Source: Rhizobium sp. BK602
GTDB taxonomy: Bacteria > Pseudomonadota > Alphaproteobacteria > Rhizobiales > Rhizobiaceae
Length of the DNA: 64,000 bases
Direction: 5' to 3'
NCBI RefSeq assembly: GCF_014195095.1
Contig: NZ_JACIBC010000004.1
Span: forward strand, 496,001-560,000
The notes below the pieces were generated by a model that was given only the letters and a program-made list of their open reading frames with translations, was not told where the DNA came from and made no database searches. Below are positions 43,735-53,748 of the stretch, piece by piece. The translations under genes and the position numbers were made by a program. How positions within the stretch are numbered: position 1 is the stretch's first letter; each line of letters starts with the position of its first letter.

Positions 43735-44864
43735 TCGACAACGATATCGCCCGGCCCGCGCCGCGCACGGAGCGCGGACCGGCGGTCCCGCAGGAGCAGG
43801 GCGCCGAGCCCGGGCATCGCCCGGGTTCCCTAGCGTTCCAGGCGGTCGGCAAGACCTATACGTCGGCTGCCGGATCGCTGCAGGCGCTGCAGGGCATCAA
43901 CCTCGACATACCGGCCGGCGCGATCTACGGCATTATCGGGCGCAGCGGCGCCGGCAAGTCGAGCCTGATCAGGACGATCAACCGGCTGGAGAAGCCCACC
44001 GACGGCCGCGTCCTGATCGACGGTCAGGATATCGGCGGCTATGACGAGGATGCGCTGGTGGCGCTTCGCCGGCGGATCGGCATGATCTTCCAGCATTTCA
44101 ATCTTCTGTCCGCCAAGACGGTCTGGGGCAATGTCGCGCTGCCGCTGATCGTAGCGGGCCTGCCACGCCGCCAGATCGAGGAGCGCGTCGCCGAGGTTCT
44201 GGCGCTCGTCGGGCTGGAAGACAAGCGCAATGTCTATCCCTCGCGCCTGTCCGGCGGCCAGAAGCAGCGGGTCGGCATCGCCCGCGCGCTGGTCCACCAT
44301 CCGGAAATCCTGCTGTGCGACGAAGCGACCTCGGCGCTCGATCCCGAGACGACATTGTCCATCCTGCAATTGCTCAAGGACATCAACCGACGCCTCAATC
44401 TCACCATCGTGCTGATCACCCACGAGATGAGCGTCATCCGCGAGATCTGCGATCACGTCGTCGTCCTGGAACAGGGACGCATGGTCGAATCCGGTCCGGT
44501 CTGGCGTGTTTTCGGCAATCCGCAGCATGCCGCGACCCGCGCGCTGCTGCAGCCGCTGCATCGCGATCTTCCCGAGGATATTGCGCATCGGTTGCGGCCG
44601 CAGTCCGATCCGGCCCGGAAGGAAGATGCGATCATCGCGCTGTCCTACACCGGCGAGGACGGGCTGGAGCCGGATATCGCCGCCATTGCCGCCGCCATCG
44701 GCGCGCCGATGCGGCTGTTGCAAAGCGCGCTCGACCGGATCGATGGCCATGTTCACGGACAGCTGCTGATCGCGGCGCGTCGGTTCGAAATCCACCAACC
44801 GTCTCAACTCGACGGTCTTGCGCATGACACAAGGATATTGGGCTATGTCGACAGCGATGTTTGA
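43722..44864 (+). CDS. metN: MetN-type ABC transporter ATP-binding protein with C-terminal NIL domain
   Basis: 380 aa. A ~35-residue N-terminal extension precedes the ATPase. Walker [10 protein letters not shown], signature [16 protein letters not shown], Walker [15 protein letters not shown]-loop LITHEM. Residues ~300-378 ([31 protein letters not shown]) form the NIL regulatory domain of methionine importers, which mediates feedback inhibition by ligand. ATG 43722 overlaps metQ; the end overlaps metI by 20 bp. Confidence 0.92.
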   Translation: MAAVIDNDIARPAPRTERGPAVPQEQGAEPGHRPGSLAFQAVGKTYTSAAGSLQALQGINLDIPAGAIYGIIGRSGAGKSSLIRTINRLEKPTDGRVLIDGQDIGGYDEDALVALRRRIGMIFQHFNLLSAKTVWGNVALPLIVAGLPRRQIEERVAEVLALVGLEDKRNVYPSRLSGGQKQRVGIARALVHHPEILLCDEATSALDPETTLSILQLLKDINRRLNLTIVLITHEMSVIREICDHVVVLEQGRMVESGPVWRVFGNPQHAATRALLQPLHRDLPEDIAHRLRPQSDPARKEDAIIALSYTGEDGLEPDIAAIAAAIGAPMRLLQSALDRIDGHVHGQLLIAARRFEIHQPSQLDGLAHDTRILGYVDSDV

Positions 44865-45498
44865 ACGCCTCTGGCAGGCCTTGCTCGACACCATCGTCAT
44901 GGTCGGCGTCTCAGCCGTGGCCGCACTTCTGGTCGGCATTCCGCTGGCGGTGTTTCTGGTGCTGTCCGGGCCGGGCGGCCTCATCCATGCTCCGCGCCTG
45001 AATCGGGTGCTGGCGGCCTTCATCAACGGCTTTCGCGCCACGCCCTTCATCGTGCTTCTGGTGGCGCTGCTGCCGCTGACAAAGCTCATCACCGGCACGA
45101 CGATCGGCGTCTGGGCAGCGATCGTGCCCCTGTCGATCAGCGCCACGCCCTTCTTTGCCCGCATCGCCGAAGTGAGCCTGCGCGAGGTCGATGGTGGGCT
45201 GATCGAGGCGGCCCAGGCGATCGGCTGCCGCCGCTGGCATATCGTGCGTCATGTGCTCTTGCCGGAGGCGCTGCCGGGCATCGTCGGCGGCTTCACCATC
45301 ACCATCGTCAGCATGATCGGCGCTTCCGCCATGGCGGGCGCCATCGGTGCCGGCGGTCTCGGCGACATGGCGATCCGCTACGGCTACCAACGTTACGATA
45401 CCACCGTCATGGCCATGGTCATCGTCGTCCTCATCGCGCTCGTCTGCCTCGTGCAGTTTGCCGGCGATCATGTCGTCCGCCGCCTGCGGGCGCGCTGA
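44845..45498 (+). CDS. metI: MetI-type ABC permease
   Basis: 217 aa from ATG 44845 (AAGGA ~9 bases upstream), preferred over an in-frame ATG at 44818. Five to six hydrophobic segments; the EAA loop reads [20 protein letters not shown] near residue 129. With MetQ and MetN forms a D,L-methionine-type importer. Twenty-one bases separate it from the first flavoprotein gene. Confidence 0.92.
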   Translation: MSTAMFERLWQALLDTIVMVGVSAVAALLVGIPLAVFLVLSGPGGLIHAPRLNRVLAAFINGFRATPFIVLLVALLPLTKLITGTTIGVWAAIVPLSISATPFFARIAEVSLREVDGGLIEAAQAIGCRRWHIVRHVLLPEALPGIVGGFTITIVSMIGASAMAGAIGAGGLGDMAIRYGYQRYDTTVMAMVIVVLIALVCLVQFAGDHVVRRLRAR

Positions 45499-45519
45499 CA
45501 TCCCCTCAGGAGTTGTTCC

Positions 45520-46779
45520 ATGACTGATGCCTTCCCCACGGGCTCGACCACCACTGCCGCCGACGATGCGCAGCCACGCCGACCCTCCCCACCCTGGCCG
45601 CCGCGTCTCATCGAAACCGACGAGCAGGCGATCAAGGCGGCGGAGGCGCTTGCCGAAACCTTCCGGACCGGTGCTTCGGATCGCGACCGCGACCGGCGCC
45701 TGCCCTGGGAGGAAATCGAGCTCTACACGCAAAGCGGCCTCGGCGGCATCACCATACCGAACGCCTATGGCGGCGCCGAGGTCTCCTATGTCACGCTTGC
45801 CAAGGTCTTCGAAATCCTCTGTGCCGCCGATCCGGCGCTGGGTCAGATCCCGCAGAACCAGTTCGGCGTGCTGGCGCTATTGCGCGAGATCGGCACGGAA
45901 GAGCAGAAACGCCGCTTCTACGGCGATGTTCTCCGAGGCTACCGCATCGGCAATGCCGGGCCGGAGCGCGGCCGCAATGCCGTCAATGCCAGCACGACGC
46001 GCCTGCGCCGGACGCCGGACGGATTGCGGCTGACGGGCCGGCGCTTCTATTCGACGGGAGCGATCTTCGCGCATTGGATTCCGACCCGTGCCGTCGATGA
46101 TGAAGGACGCGCCGTTCAGGTCTGGGCGCCCTATGACGGCGCCGGCGTCAACGTCATCGATGACTGGTCCTCCTTCGGGCAGCGCACGACTGCGAGCGGC
46201 TCGGTGGAATTCACCGATGTCGCCATCGGCGGCGAGCAGGTCTTCCCGGTCTGGCAGCTCGCCGACCGGCCTGGCATTTCCGGTCCCGTCTCCCAGCTCA
46301 TCCAGGTGGCGATCGATGCCGGCATCGCCAGAGGCGCGCTCGAGGACACCGTCGCCTTCGTGCGCGATCATGCCCGTCCCTGGATGGATTCCGGGCTGCA
46401 ATCGGCCAGCGACGATCCGACCATCATCCATGAGATCGGCCACCTCTATACGGAACTTCATGCCGCGCAGGAGGTGCTCTATGCCGCAGGCAGGGTTCTC
46501 GACGAGGTGGCGCGCGAGCCGGTGACGGAAGCTTCCAGTGCACGAGCCTCGGCGGCGGTCGCCGAAGCCAAGATCCTGACGACCGAGATCGCGCTCGAGG
46601 TGAGCGAAAAGCTGTTCGACCTCGCCGGCTCGGCCGCGACCCGCGCGGCGCACAATCTCGACCGCCACTGGCGCAATGCGCGGGTGCATACGCTGCACGA
46701 TCCGGTGCGCTGGAAATATCATCTGCTCGGCAACTACCAGCTCAACGGTGCCTTTCCGGCCCGTCACCAGTGGAACTAG
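45520..46779 (+). CDS. Acyl-CoA dehydrogenase-fold flavoprotein, SfnB-like (copy 1)
   Basis: 419 aa. The acyl-CoA dehydrogenase fold is clear (GIPNAYGG-like ITIPNAYGGAEVSYVTLAKV, RRFYSTGAIFAHWI, HTLHDPVRWKYHLLGN). The end HTLHDPVRWK is characteristic of the SfnB/DszC/dibenzothiophene-desulfurisation-type, FMN-dependent monooxygenase branch rather than of beta-oxidation. Placed directly after MetNIQ, it likely oxygenates an imported sulfur compound. A paralogue follows 14 bp downstream. Confidence 0.88.
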   Translation: MTDAFPTGSTTTAADDAQPRRPSPPWPPRLIETDEQAIKAAEALAETFRTGASDRDRDRRLPWEEIELYTQSGLGGITIPNAYGGAEVSYVTLAKVFEILCAADPALGQIPQNQFGVLALLREIGTEEQKRRFYGDVLRGYRIGNAGPERGRNAVNASTTRLRRTPDGLRLTGRRFYSTGAIFAHWIPTRAVDDEGRAVQVWAPYDGAGVNVIDDWSSFGQRTTASGSVEFTDVAIGGEQVFPVWQLADRPGISGPVSQLIQVAIDAGIARGALEDTVAFVRDHARPWMDSGLQSASDDPTIIHEIGHLYTELHAAQEVLYAAGRVLDEVAREPVTEASSARASAAVAEAKILTTEIALEVSEKLFDLAGSAATRAAHNLDRHWRNARVHTLHDPVRWKYHLLGNYQLNGAFPARHQWN

Positions 46780-46793
46780 GAGGGCGCGCACCC

Positions 46794-48032
46794 ATGACCG
46801 ACATCCATGCATCCGGGCCGGTTCTGCCCGCTCCGCCGCCGTCCCGTTCCGCTGATATCATCGCAGACGACGCACAGGCCCTCGCGGTCGCGCAGCAACT
46901 CGCCGACGATTTCGCGGCGACCGCCTCATTGCGCGACAGCGGGCGGCTTCTGCCCTGGACGGAACTCGATCAATACAGCACCAGCGGCCTCTGGGGCATC
47001 AGCATTCCGCGCCATTATGGCGGCGCCGGCGTGTCGGCGAAGACGCTCGCAAAGACCATCGTCACCATCGGTGCCGCGGACGGGTCGCTGTCACAGATCC
47101 CGCAGAACCATTATTACGCGCTGGAAGTGCTGCGTGTCGGCGGATCGGAGGAGCAGAAGGCGTTCTTCTACGGGCGGGTGCTGGCCGGCGAGCGGCTCGG
47201 CAATGCGCTCGCCGAGATCGGCCAGCGCGATTTCAAGCGCCGAACACGGCTGGTGCGCGATCCCGGCGGTTGGTACGTCGATGGCAAGAAGTTCTATTGC
47301 ACGGGCGCGATCTATGCCCATTGGATTCCGACCCTCGTCGTGGCGGAAGAGGAGGCCGGACCCGTCACCTATCTCGCCTTCGTCCCGAGGAGCGCGCCCG
47401 GCGTTACCATTCAGGACGATTGGGACGGTTTCGGGCAGCGCGTCACCGGCAGCGGCACCGTCCTGTTCGAGCGGGTGAAGGTGGAGCCGGAATGGGTCGT
47501 GCCGTTCCAGACCTCCTTCGAGCGGCCGACGACCATCGGGCCGTTTGCGCAGATCATGCATGCGGCCATCGATCTCGGCATCGGGTTCGGTGCCTATCGC
47601 GAGATGCTGCGCTTCGTCCGCGAGCGCGCCCGTCCCTGGCTTGACGCCAAGGTCGATAACGCCGCCGACGATCCGCTGACGCTGCATCAGGTCGGCAATG
47701 TCTGGCTGCGGCTGCGCGCCGCCGAGGCGCTGCTCGACCGCGCTGCGGCCGAGGTCGATGCCGCCCAGGCCGACATGACCGAGGAGAGTGTCGCGCGCGC
47801 CTCCGTCGCCGTGGCCGAGGCGAAGATCCTGGCGACGAAGGCCGGGCTTCTGGCGGCCAACAAGCTGTTCGAGCTGTCCGGCACCTCCTCGACGCTGGCC
47901 GACGACAATTTCGATCGCTACTGGCGCAATGTGCGTACCCACACGCTGCACGATCCGGTGCGCTGGAAATATCAGGCGGTCGGCAATTACTATCTGAACG
48001 GCAAGCTGCCGCCGCGTCACGGCGCGATCTAG
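46794..48032 (+). CDS. Acyl-CoA dehydrogenase-fold flavoprotein, SfnB-like (copy 2)
   Basis: 412 aa from ATG 46794 with AGGAGGG 9-15 bases before it; the longer frame from 46770 is rejected. Strongly paralogous to copy 1 along the whole length (ISIPRHYGGAGVS, KFYCTGAIYAHWIP, HTLHDPVRWKYQAVGN), so the pair arose by tandem duplication and then diverged. SfnB-like members act with reduced flavin in sulfone/sulfonate or thioether degradation. The two could form a heteromer or act on successive substrates. Confidence 0.88.
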   Translation: MTDIHASGPVLPAPPPSRSADIIADDAQALAVAQQLADDFAATASLRDSGRLLPWTELDQYSTSGLWGISIPRHYGGAGVSAKTLAKTIVTIGAADGSLSQIPQNHYYALEVLRVGGSEEQKAFFYGRVLAGERLGNALAEIGQRDFKRRTRLVRDPGGWYVDGKKFYCTGAIYAHWIPTLVVAEEEAGPVTYLAFVPRSAPGVTIQDDWDGFGQRVTGSGTVLFERVKVEPEWVVPFQTSFERPTTIGPFAQIMHAAIDLGIGFGAYREMLRFVRERARPWLDAKVDNAADDPLTLHQVGNVWLRLRAAEALLDRAAAEVDAAQADMTEESVARASVAVAEAKILATKAGLLAANKLFELSGTSSTLADDNFDRYWRNVRTHTLHDPVRWKYQAVGNYYLNGKLPPRHGAI

Positions 48033-48044
48033 GTGATTGAGGTC

Positions 48045-49403
48045 ATGAAGAAGCAGATCCTCCTCAACGCCTTCAACATGAACTCCGTCGGCCATATCAA
48101 TCACGGCCTCTGGACGCACCCGCGCGACCGGTCCGCAGAATACAAGACGCTGGACTATTGGACATCGCTCGCCAAAACGCTGGAGCGCGGCCTGTTCGAC
48201 GGGATATTCATCGCCGATATCGTCGGCGTCTATGATATCTATCAGAACTCCGTCGACCTGACGCTGCGCGAATCCATTCAGCTTCCGGTCAACGATCCGC
48301 TGCTGCTGGTCTCCGGCATGGCGGCGGTGACGCGCCATCTTGGCTTCGGCATTACCGTCAACCTCAATTCCGAAGCGCCCTACCTCTTCGCCCGCCGCAT
48401 GTCGACGCTCGATCATCTGACCGGCGGCCGCATCGGCTGGAATATCGTCACCGGTTATCTCGACAGCGCCGCACGCGCGCTCGGCGAGAACGGGCAGGCG
48501 GCTCATGACAGCCGTTATGACCGGGCCGACGACTATCTGGAGGTGCTCTACAAGCTCTGGGAGGCAAGCTGGGACGACGATGCCGTGCGTGCCGACAAGC
48601 GGGCGCGGATGTTCGCCGATCCCGCCAAGGTCCGGCCGATCCACCATCGCGGCCCCTTCTATCAGGTCGACGGCTATCATCTTGCCGAGCCTTCGATCCA
48701 GCGCACGCCGGTGCTTTATCAGGCGGGCACCTCCGGCCGCGGCCGGCAGTTCGCGGCCCGCCATGCCGAATGCGTCTTCATCACCGCCACGGACAAGAAT
48801 GCCGCGCGGACGACATCGCGCATTCTGCGACAAGCGGTGGTGGATGCGGGGCGGCGGCCCGACGACATCAAGATCTTCGTCGGCATCACGGTCATCCCGG
48901 ATCGCTCGCGGCAGGCGGCGCGGGAGAAGTATGACGATTATCTCCGCCATGCGAGCCCGGAAGCGGGACTGGCGCATTTCGCAGCCAGCACCGGCATCGA
49001 TTTCTCCCGCTACGGCCTGGACGATCCGATTTCCTACGGCACCTCCAACGCCATCCAGTCGGCAACGCAGCTTGCCGAGCAGCGCGGCTGGACGAAGCGG
49101 CAATTGCTGAAGGAACTCGCCGTCGGCGGCCGCTATCCCGTCATCGTCGGCGATGCCGGCGACGTGGCCGACGAGCTGGAAAGCTGGATCACCGAAGGTG
49201 AGATCGACGGGTTCAACCTGACCCGCACCGTGGTGCCGGAAAGCTACGAGGATTTCATCGATATCGTCGTGCCCGCCCTGCAGGATCGCGGCATCTACAA
49301 GACCGCCTATGGCGAGGGGTCGCTGCGCAACCGGATTTTCGGCGAAGGCGATCGCCTGCCGGCTCGCCACGCTGCGGCGGCATTTCGCGGCGGTTCGCGC
49401 TGA
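48045..49403 (+). CDS. NtaA/SnaA/DszA-family FMN-dependent monooxygenase
   Basis: 452 aa from ATG 48045 (AGGTGA 9-14 bases upstream); the GTG at 48033 abuts the previous stop. Bacterial luciferase-like TIM barrel with family landmarks NAFNMNSVGHINHGLWTHP, TLDHLTGGRIGWNIVTGYLD, YQAGTSGRGRQFAARHAE. NtaA/DszA/DmoA-type enzymes use FMNH2 from a separate reductase to cleave C-N or C-S bonds. No flavin reductase gene is present nearby. Convergent with dadA (38 bp). Confidence 0.92.
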   Translation: MKKQILLNAFNMNSVGHINHGLWTHPRDRSAEYKTLDYWTSLAKTLERGLFDGIFIADIVGVYDIYQNSVDLTLRESIQLPVNDPLLLVSGMAAVTRHLGFGITVNLNSEAPYLFARRMSTLDHLTGGRIGWNIVTGYLDSAARALGENGQAAHDSRYDRADDYLEVLYKLWEASWDDDAVRADKRARMFADPAKVRPIHHRGPFYQVDGYHLAEPSIQRTPVLYQAGTSGRGRQFAARHAECVFITATDKNAARTTSRILRQAVVDAGRRPDDIKIFVGITVIPDRSRQAAREKYDDYLRHASPEAGLAHFAASTGIDFSRYGLDDPISYGTSNAIQSATQLAEQRGWTKRQLLKELAVGGRYPVIVGDAGDVADELESWITEGEIDGFNLTRTVVPESYEDFIDIVVPALQDRGIYKTAYGEGSLRNRIFGEGDRLPARHAAAAFRGGSR

Positions 49404-49441
49404 AGCGCCATGCCCGGACGCAACAGGCCGCCGCCGCAATA

Positions 49442-50692
49442 TTACGCGTAGCGCCCGATAGCGAGATCGGTGGCGTCTATGTCCGGCTTGCGGCCGCTGA
49501 CGAGATCGCTGATGACGCGCGCCGAGCCGCAGCTCATCGTCCAGCCGAGCGTTCCGTGGCCGGTGTTGAGGAAAAGGCCGCCGATCTTGGTCGGGCCGAT
49601 CACCGGCGTACCATCCGGCGTCATCGGGCGCAGGCCGGACCAGAAGGATGCCTGGGCGACGTCGCCGCCGGGAAAGAGATCGGTGACGGAGTGTTCGAGC
49701 GTGCGCCTCCGGGCGAGGCCGAGGTCGTTGGTATAGCCGGAAATTTCCGCCATGCCGCCGACGCGAATGCGATCGCCGAGGCGGGTGATGGCGATCTTGT
49801 AGGTCTCGTCCATGACGGTCGATTCCGGCGCGCGAGCGGCGTCGGTGATCGGGATGGTCAGCGAATAGCCCTTGACCGGATAGACCGGCAGGTTCATGCC
49901 GAACGGCTTGAGCAGGAGCGGCGAATAGCTGCCGAGCGCGACGACGACGGCATCGGCGCCGATATGATCGTGATCGGTGAAGATGCCGCGCACTTTGCCG
50001 CCTTCGACATCAAGCCCCTTGATATGGGTGCCGTAGGCGAAGCGGACGCCGAGTTCCTGCGCCTTGGCCGCCAGCGCATTGGTGAACTTGAAGCAATCGC
50101 CGGTCTCGTCCTTCGGGGTCAGCAGCCCGCCGACGATCTTGTCGCGGACGTGGCGCAGCGCCGGCTCGACGCGGATGCAGCCCTCGCGGTCCAGTACCTC
50201 ATAGGGAATGCCATCGGCGGCGAGCGCCTTGACGTCCTTGGCGGAGGCGTCGAGCTGCGCCTGGGTGCGGAAGAGCTGCAGCGTGCCCTGCATCCGTTCG
50301 TCATAGGCGATGCCGGTCTCCTGCCGGACGTCCGCCAGCGAGATGCGGCTGTAATCGGCAAGGCGCAGCATCCGGCTCTTGTTGATCGCATAGCGCTCCG
50401 AGGTGCAGTTCGACAGCATCCTGACGAGCCAGGACAGCATGGCGCGATCGATCTTCGGACGCAGGATCAGGGGCGCATGTTGCATGAACAGCCATTTCAG
50501 CGCCTTCATCGGGATACCGGGGGCGGCCCAGGGAGAGCAGTAACCGAAGGAGACCTCGCCGGCATTGGCAAAGCTCGTCTCCAGCGCCGGCCCCTGCTGA
50601 CGGTCGATGACGGTGACCTCATGCCCCGCCTTGGCGAGCTGATAGGCGGAGGTGACGCCGATAATGCCGGCGCCGAGAACGATGACTTTCAT
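49442..50692 (-). CDS. dadA: D-amino acid dehydrogenase small subunit (DadA)
   Basis: 416 aa. FAD-binding motif [22 protein letters not shown] (residues ~3-24) and the family-typical [24 protein letters not shown], with [17 protein letters not shown] at the C-terminal flavin contact. Oxidises D-alanine and other D-amino acids to 2-oxo acids, passing electrons to the membrane quinone pool. It lies 33 bp downstream of the alanine racemase on the same strand, an alr-dadA operon for L-alanine degradation. Confidence 0.95.
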   Translation of the reverse strand: MKVIVLGAGIIGVTSAYQLAKAGHEVTVIDRQQGPALETSFANAGEVSFGYCSPWAAPGIPMKALKWLFMQHAPLILRPKIDRAMLSWLVRMLSNCTSERYAINKSRMLRLADYSRISLADVRQETGIAYDERMQGTLQLFRTQAQLDASAKDVKALAADGIPYEVLDREGCIRVEPALRHVRDKIVGGLLTPKDETGDCFKFTNALAAKAQELGVRFAYGTHIKGLDVEGGKVRGIFTDHDHIGADAVVVALGSYSPLLLKPFGMNLPVYPVKGYSLTIPITDAARAPESTVMDETYKIAITRLGDRIRVGGMAEISGYTNDLGLARRRTLEHSVTDLFPGGDVAQASFWSGLRPMTPDGTPVIGPTKIGGLFLNTGHGTLGWTMSCGSARVISDLVSGRKPDIDATDLAIGRYA

Positions 50693-50725
50693 GTTTCCCT
50701 CTATATTTATCTTATCAGAGCGCTG

Positions 50726-51859
50726 TCAGCGATATCGCCTGGCATAACGATGCCCGAGACGGGTGAGAATTTCATAGGAAATCGTGCCGGCGGCCTCGGC
50801 AATATCTTCCAGCGTCTGGTGCGGCCCCAGCACCTCGACCAGACTGCCGAGCGTCAGCGTGCCCTCCGGCAGCGCCGTCACGTCGATGGTGATGCTGTCC
50901 ATCGAAACGCGCCCGACGATCGGCAGGCGCACGCCGTCATGATAGACGGCGCCGCGATCGCTCAGGCTGCGGGGAAGGCCGTCGGCATAGCCCGCCGCGA
51001 TCGTCGCGAGGCGCATCTCGCCGGCCGCGACATGGGTGCCGCCATAGCCGATGCGCGCGCCGGCGGGAACCGTTCTCGTCTGCACGACGGCAACATGCAG
51101 GCTGACGACCGGCCGCAACGGGTTTAACGCCTGGCCCGAGGGGATGCCGCCATAAAGCGCGATGCCGGGACGCGCCAGAACACCGTGATAGTCGCCGCCG
51201 AGAAAGATGCCGCCCGAATTGGAAAAGGAGATGTCGAAGCCGGCGAATTCCTCGGTGATCCGGGCCATCTCCGCGAGCTGGTCGGCGTTCTGGCCATTGT
51301 CGATCTCGTCGGCACTGGCGAGATGGCTCATGATGAAGAGAATCTCGACATTCGTGAATGCCTTGAGATCGGTGGCAAGGGCTACTCTGTCCTGCGGCGG
51401 CACGCCGAGCCGCGACATGCCGGTGTCGAATTGCAGGACGGCGGGCAGGGAGCGCTTGAGGCTGCTTGCGGCCACATGCCATTGCCGTAATTGGGTCCGC
51501 GAATTGAGAACAGGAATGATGCCGGTCTTGGCGCAGGCGGTTTCGGTGCCGGGCTGCAGCCCGTTCAGCACGAAGATTTGCGCATCCTGCGGCAGGATCG
51601 GGCGAAGCGCCTGCGCCTCCATGAACTGGGCGACGAAGAAATGGCGGCAGCCCTGATCGTAGAGTGCCTGCGATACGTCTTCGGCGCCAAGACCATAGGC
51701 GTCGGCCTTGACCACCGCGGCGGCGCGCGCGGGGGCAAGCATCGATGAGAGCGCCTCGTAATTTTTGCGGATCGCAGCAAGGTCGATGGTGAGGTAGCCG
51801 GAGGCGCCCTCATTGTTCACAGCATCAAACGCCTGAAATTCCAATGCGCCGCTATCCAT
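50726..51859 (-). CDS. dadX: Catabolic alanine racemase
   Basis: 377 aa from ATG 51859 (GAGG six bases upstream); an ATG four codons earlier at 51871 is possible. PLP lysine in AVVKADAYGLG (~residue 44), catalytic tyrosine in RIGYGG, and SMDSITIDVT at the C-terminal lobe. Converts L-Ala to D-Ala. Followed by dadA and divergent from an Lrp-type gene, so a catabolic DadX role is preferred over cell-wall supply. Confidence 0.92.
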   Translation of the reverse strand: MDSGALEFQAFDAVNNEGASGYLTIDLAAIRKNYEALSSMLAPARAAAVVKADAYGLGAEDVSQALYDQGCRHFFVAQFMEAQALRPILPQDAQIFVLNGLQPGTETACAKTGIIPVLNSRTQLRQWHVAASSLKRSLPAVLQFDTGMSRLGVPPQDRVALATDLKAFTNVEILFIMSHLASADEIDNGQNADQLAEMARITEEFAGFDISFSNSGGIFLGGDYHGVLARPGIALYGGIPSGQALNPLRPVVSLHVAVVQTRTVPAGARIGYGGTHVAAGEMRLATIAAGYADGLPRSLSDRGAVYHDGVRLPIVGRVSMDSITIDVTALPEGTLTLGSLVEVLGPHQTLEDIAEAAGTISYEILTRLGHRYARRYR

Positions 51860-51900
51860 GCCCGACCTCATTTTTCCAGGGTGAAGCCTAGTGCATTAAC

Positions 51901-51985
51901 TGCGAAATTGCCTGTCAATTTGCGAGTGCTTATTCTAAGAATAGGTGATTTTTAGAGGTATCTGCGAAATTTTGGAATAATCTGC
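51901..51985. promoter_or_regulatory. Lrp-type operator between dadX and dadR-like gene
   Basis: TATTCTAAGAATA (51931-51943) is a 13-bp near-perfect palindrome, of the AT-rich kind bound by Lrp/AsnC regulators. TGCGAAATT occurs twice (51901 and 51963), and TCAATTTGCGA (51915-51925) is an approximate inverted partner. The spacer serves both divergent genes. Confidence 0.55.
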
Positions 51986-52450
51986 ATGTCCGCCCTCGAC
52001 GCGATCGATCGCAATATCCTCCGCCTCCTGCGCGTCGATGCGCGCATGAGCAATGCCAAGCTCGCCGCCGAGGTTGGCCTGTCGCCATCCGCCTGCCTGC
52101 GCCGCATCAAATTGCTGGAACAGACGGGCGTCATCAAAGGCTATACGGCCCTCGTGGATGCCTCGAACAGCGAGAACACGATCGCGGTCATCATCAATAT
52201 CACGCTGGAGCGGCAGACCGAGGATCATCTCGATCGTTTCGAGGCGGCGGTGCGGAAATATCCGGAAATCCGCGAGTGTTTTCTGATGACGGGCGGATCG
52301 GACTATCTCCTGCGTGTCGAAGTCGCCAATGCCGGCGATTTCGAGCGTATCCACAAGGAGATTTTGTCGAAGCTGCCGGGCGTGCTGCGAATCCATTCCA
52401 GCTTTTCCATCCGCAATGTGCTGGCCACGCGGACAAAAGGGCGGCGCTGA
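51986..52450 (+). CDS. dadR: Lrp/AsnC-family regulator of the alanine operon
   Basis: 154 aa. N-terminal HTH (residues ~5-60: DRNILRLLRVDARMSNAKLA, GLSPSACLRRIKLLE) and the C-terminal RAM ligand domain (YLLRVEVANAGDFERI). Divergent from dadX-dadA; in related bacteria such a gene activates dadA in response to alanine. The symbol is inferred from context. Confidence 0.9.
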   Translation: MSALDAIDRNILRLLRVDARMSNAKLAAEVGLSPSACLRRIKLLEQTGVIKGYTALVDASNSENTIAVIINITLERQTEDHLDRFEAAVRKYPEIRECFLMTGGSDYLLRVEVANAGDFERIHKEILSKLPGVLRIHSSFSIRNVLATRTKGRR

Positions 52451-52475
52451 GGCGCCGCCGTCGCGATTGCGCGGA

Positions 52476-53507
52476 TCAGGTGTTCGAAACCCGGATCACC
52501 AGTTTTCCGAAATTCTTGCCGTCCAGCAGGCCGATGAAGGCGGCCGGCGCGTTTTCCAGCCCGTCGACGATGTCTTCCCGGTATTTCAACCGGCCGCTGG
52601 CGATCCAGGCGCTCGCCTCGCGCTCGAAATCGGGCCGTTGATCCGCGAATTCCCGCTGGATGAAGCCGCGCAGCAACAGGCTTTTCTTCAGGATATCGCG
52701 CATCGTTGCCGGAAGCCGGTCCGGCCCCTGCAGGTCCGCCGCCGTCGCATTGTAATGCGCGATCAGGCCGCAGACGGGCACGCGGGCGAAGTCGTTGAGC
52801 AGCGGGGCGACCGCCGACCAGACATGGCCGCCGACATTCTCGAAATAGACATCGATCCCCCGTGGGCAGGCGGCCGCGAGTTCCTCGGCGAAATTCGTCG
52901 AGCGGTGGTCGATCACGGCATCGAAACCAAGCTCGTCGCGAACGAAGTCGCATTTCTCCCGGCCGCCGGCAATGCCGACCGCCCGCGCCCCCATGATCCG
53001 CGCGATCTGGCCGACGGCGGAGCCGACAGGCCCGCTTGCCGCCGCGACGACGACTGTTTCGCCGGGCTTCGGCTTGCCGATGTTGCGCAGGCCGGCATAG
53101 GCGGTGAAGCCCGGCATGCCGAGAACGCCGAGCGCCGTCGACACCGGATAGGCCTTGGCGTCGAGCTTGCGTATTTCGCTTGCCTTGGCGATCGCCCGGC
53201 TCTGCCATCCCGAATGGGAAAGGACGATGTCGCCAGGCTTGAAGGCGGGATCGGCACTTTCCACGACGCGGGCCACCGTGCCGCCCTCCATCACGGCGCC
53301 GATCGCGACCGGCTTGGCATAGGATTTTGCGTCATCCATGCGCCCGCGCATATAGGGATCGAGCGACAGATAGAGGATGTCGAGCAGAACCTCGCCTTTG
53401 GAAGGTTCGGGCAAGCGGACCGTCTCCAGCCTGAAATTGTCAGGCTTCGGCCGTCCCTCGGGCCGGGAAGCAAGGACGATGCGTGTGGTGATCTGTTTGT
53501 CTGACAT
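52476..53507 (-). CDS. NADP-dependent MDR oxidoreductase (leukotriene B4 dehydrogenase/CurA-like)
   Basis: 343 aa from ATG 53507; the longer frame to 53831 includes 108 residues with no homology-like character. Landmarks: DPYMRGRM near residue 60, GMPGFTAYAGL, nucleotide loop AAASGPVGSAVGQIAR, and C-terminal GKNFGKLVIRV. Zinc-free enone/quinone reductase family (YncB/CurA), probably reducing alpha,beta-unsaturated carbonyls. Lies 31 bp downstream of a 69-aa gene on the same strand. Confidence 0.9.
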   Translation of the reverse strand: MSDKQITTRIVLASRPEGRPKPDNFRLETVRLPEPSKGEVLLDILYLSLDPYMRGRMDDAKSYAKPVAIGAVMEGGTVARVVESADPAFKPGDIVLSHSGWQSRAIAKASEIRKLDAKAYPVSTALGVLGMPGFTAYAGLRNIGKPKPGETVVVAAASGPVGSAVGQIARIMGARAVGIAGGREKCDFVRDELGFDAVIDHRSTNFAEELAAACPRGIDVYFENVGGHVWSAVAPLLNDFARVPVCGLIAHYNATAADLQGPDRLPATMRDILKKSLLLRGFIQREFADQRPDFEREASAWIASGRLKYREDIVDGLENAPAAFIGLLDGKNFGKLVIRVSNT

Positions 53508-53538
53508 CGGAAATTCTCCCATGCGATCCGCGATCGCA

Positions 53539-53748
53539 TTATCCCTCGGTGACAAGCCCGTCGTAGACTTCGAGCAGCGCCGTCGTGATCGCCGAGCCCA
53601 GCTCGTTGCCGCCGGTCCGGATATCCTCCTCATTGCCATCCCGAACGGCCAGCGCCAAGGCCGTTCCCTGCTGGCTGACAATCTCCTTCGCTCTCTCGAT
53701 CGCCCAAAGGGTGAAATCATTGCGGTTGTCGATTGCGACGGTTTCCAT
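53539..53748 (-). CDS. Conserved-looking small protein of unknown function, 69 aa
   Basis: ATG 53748 is preceded by GAGAGGA at a spacing of about 7. The acidic product (METVAIDNRNDFTLWAIERA ... EVYDGLVTEG) is helical with no TM or signal. I do not recognise the family. It is probably co-transcribed with the oxidoreductase downstream. Confidence 0.6.
   Translation of the reverse strand: METVAIDNRNDFTLWAIERAKEIVSQQGTALALAVRDGNEEDIRTGGNELGSAITTALLEVYDGLVTEG

Noticed and set aside
47091..49439. 782-codon minus-strand frame opposite the SfnB-like and monooxygenase genes
   Set aside because: Antisense shadow of two firmly identified genes; composition rich in Arg/His/Gly typical of such artefacts.
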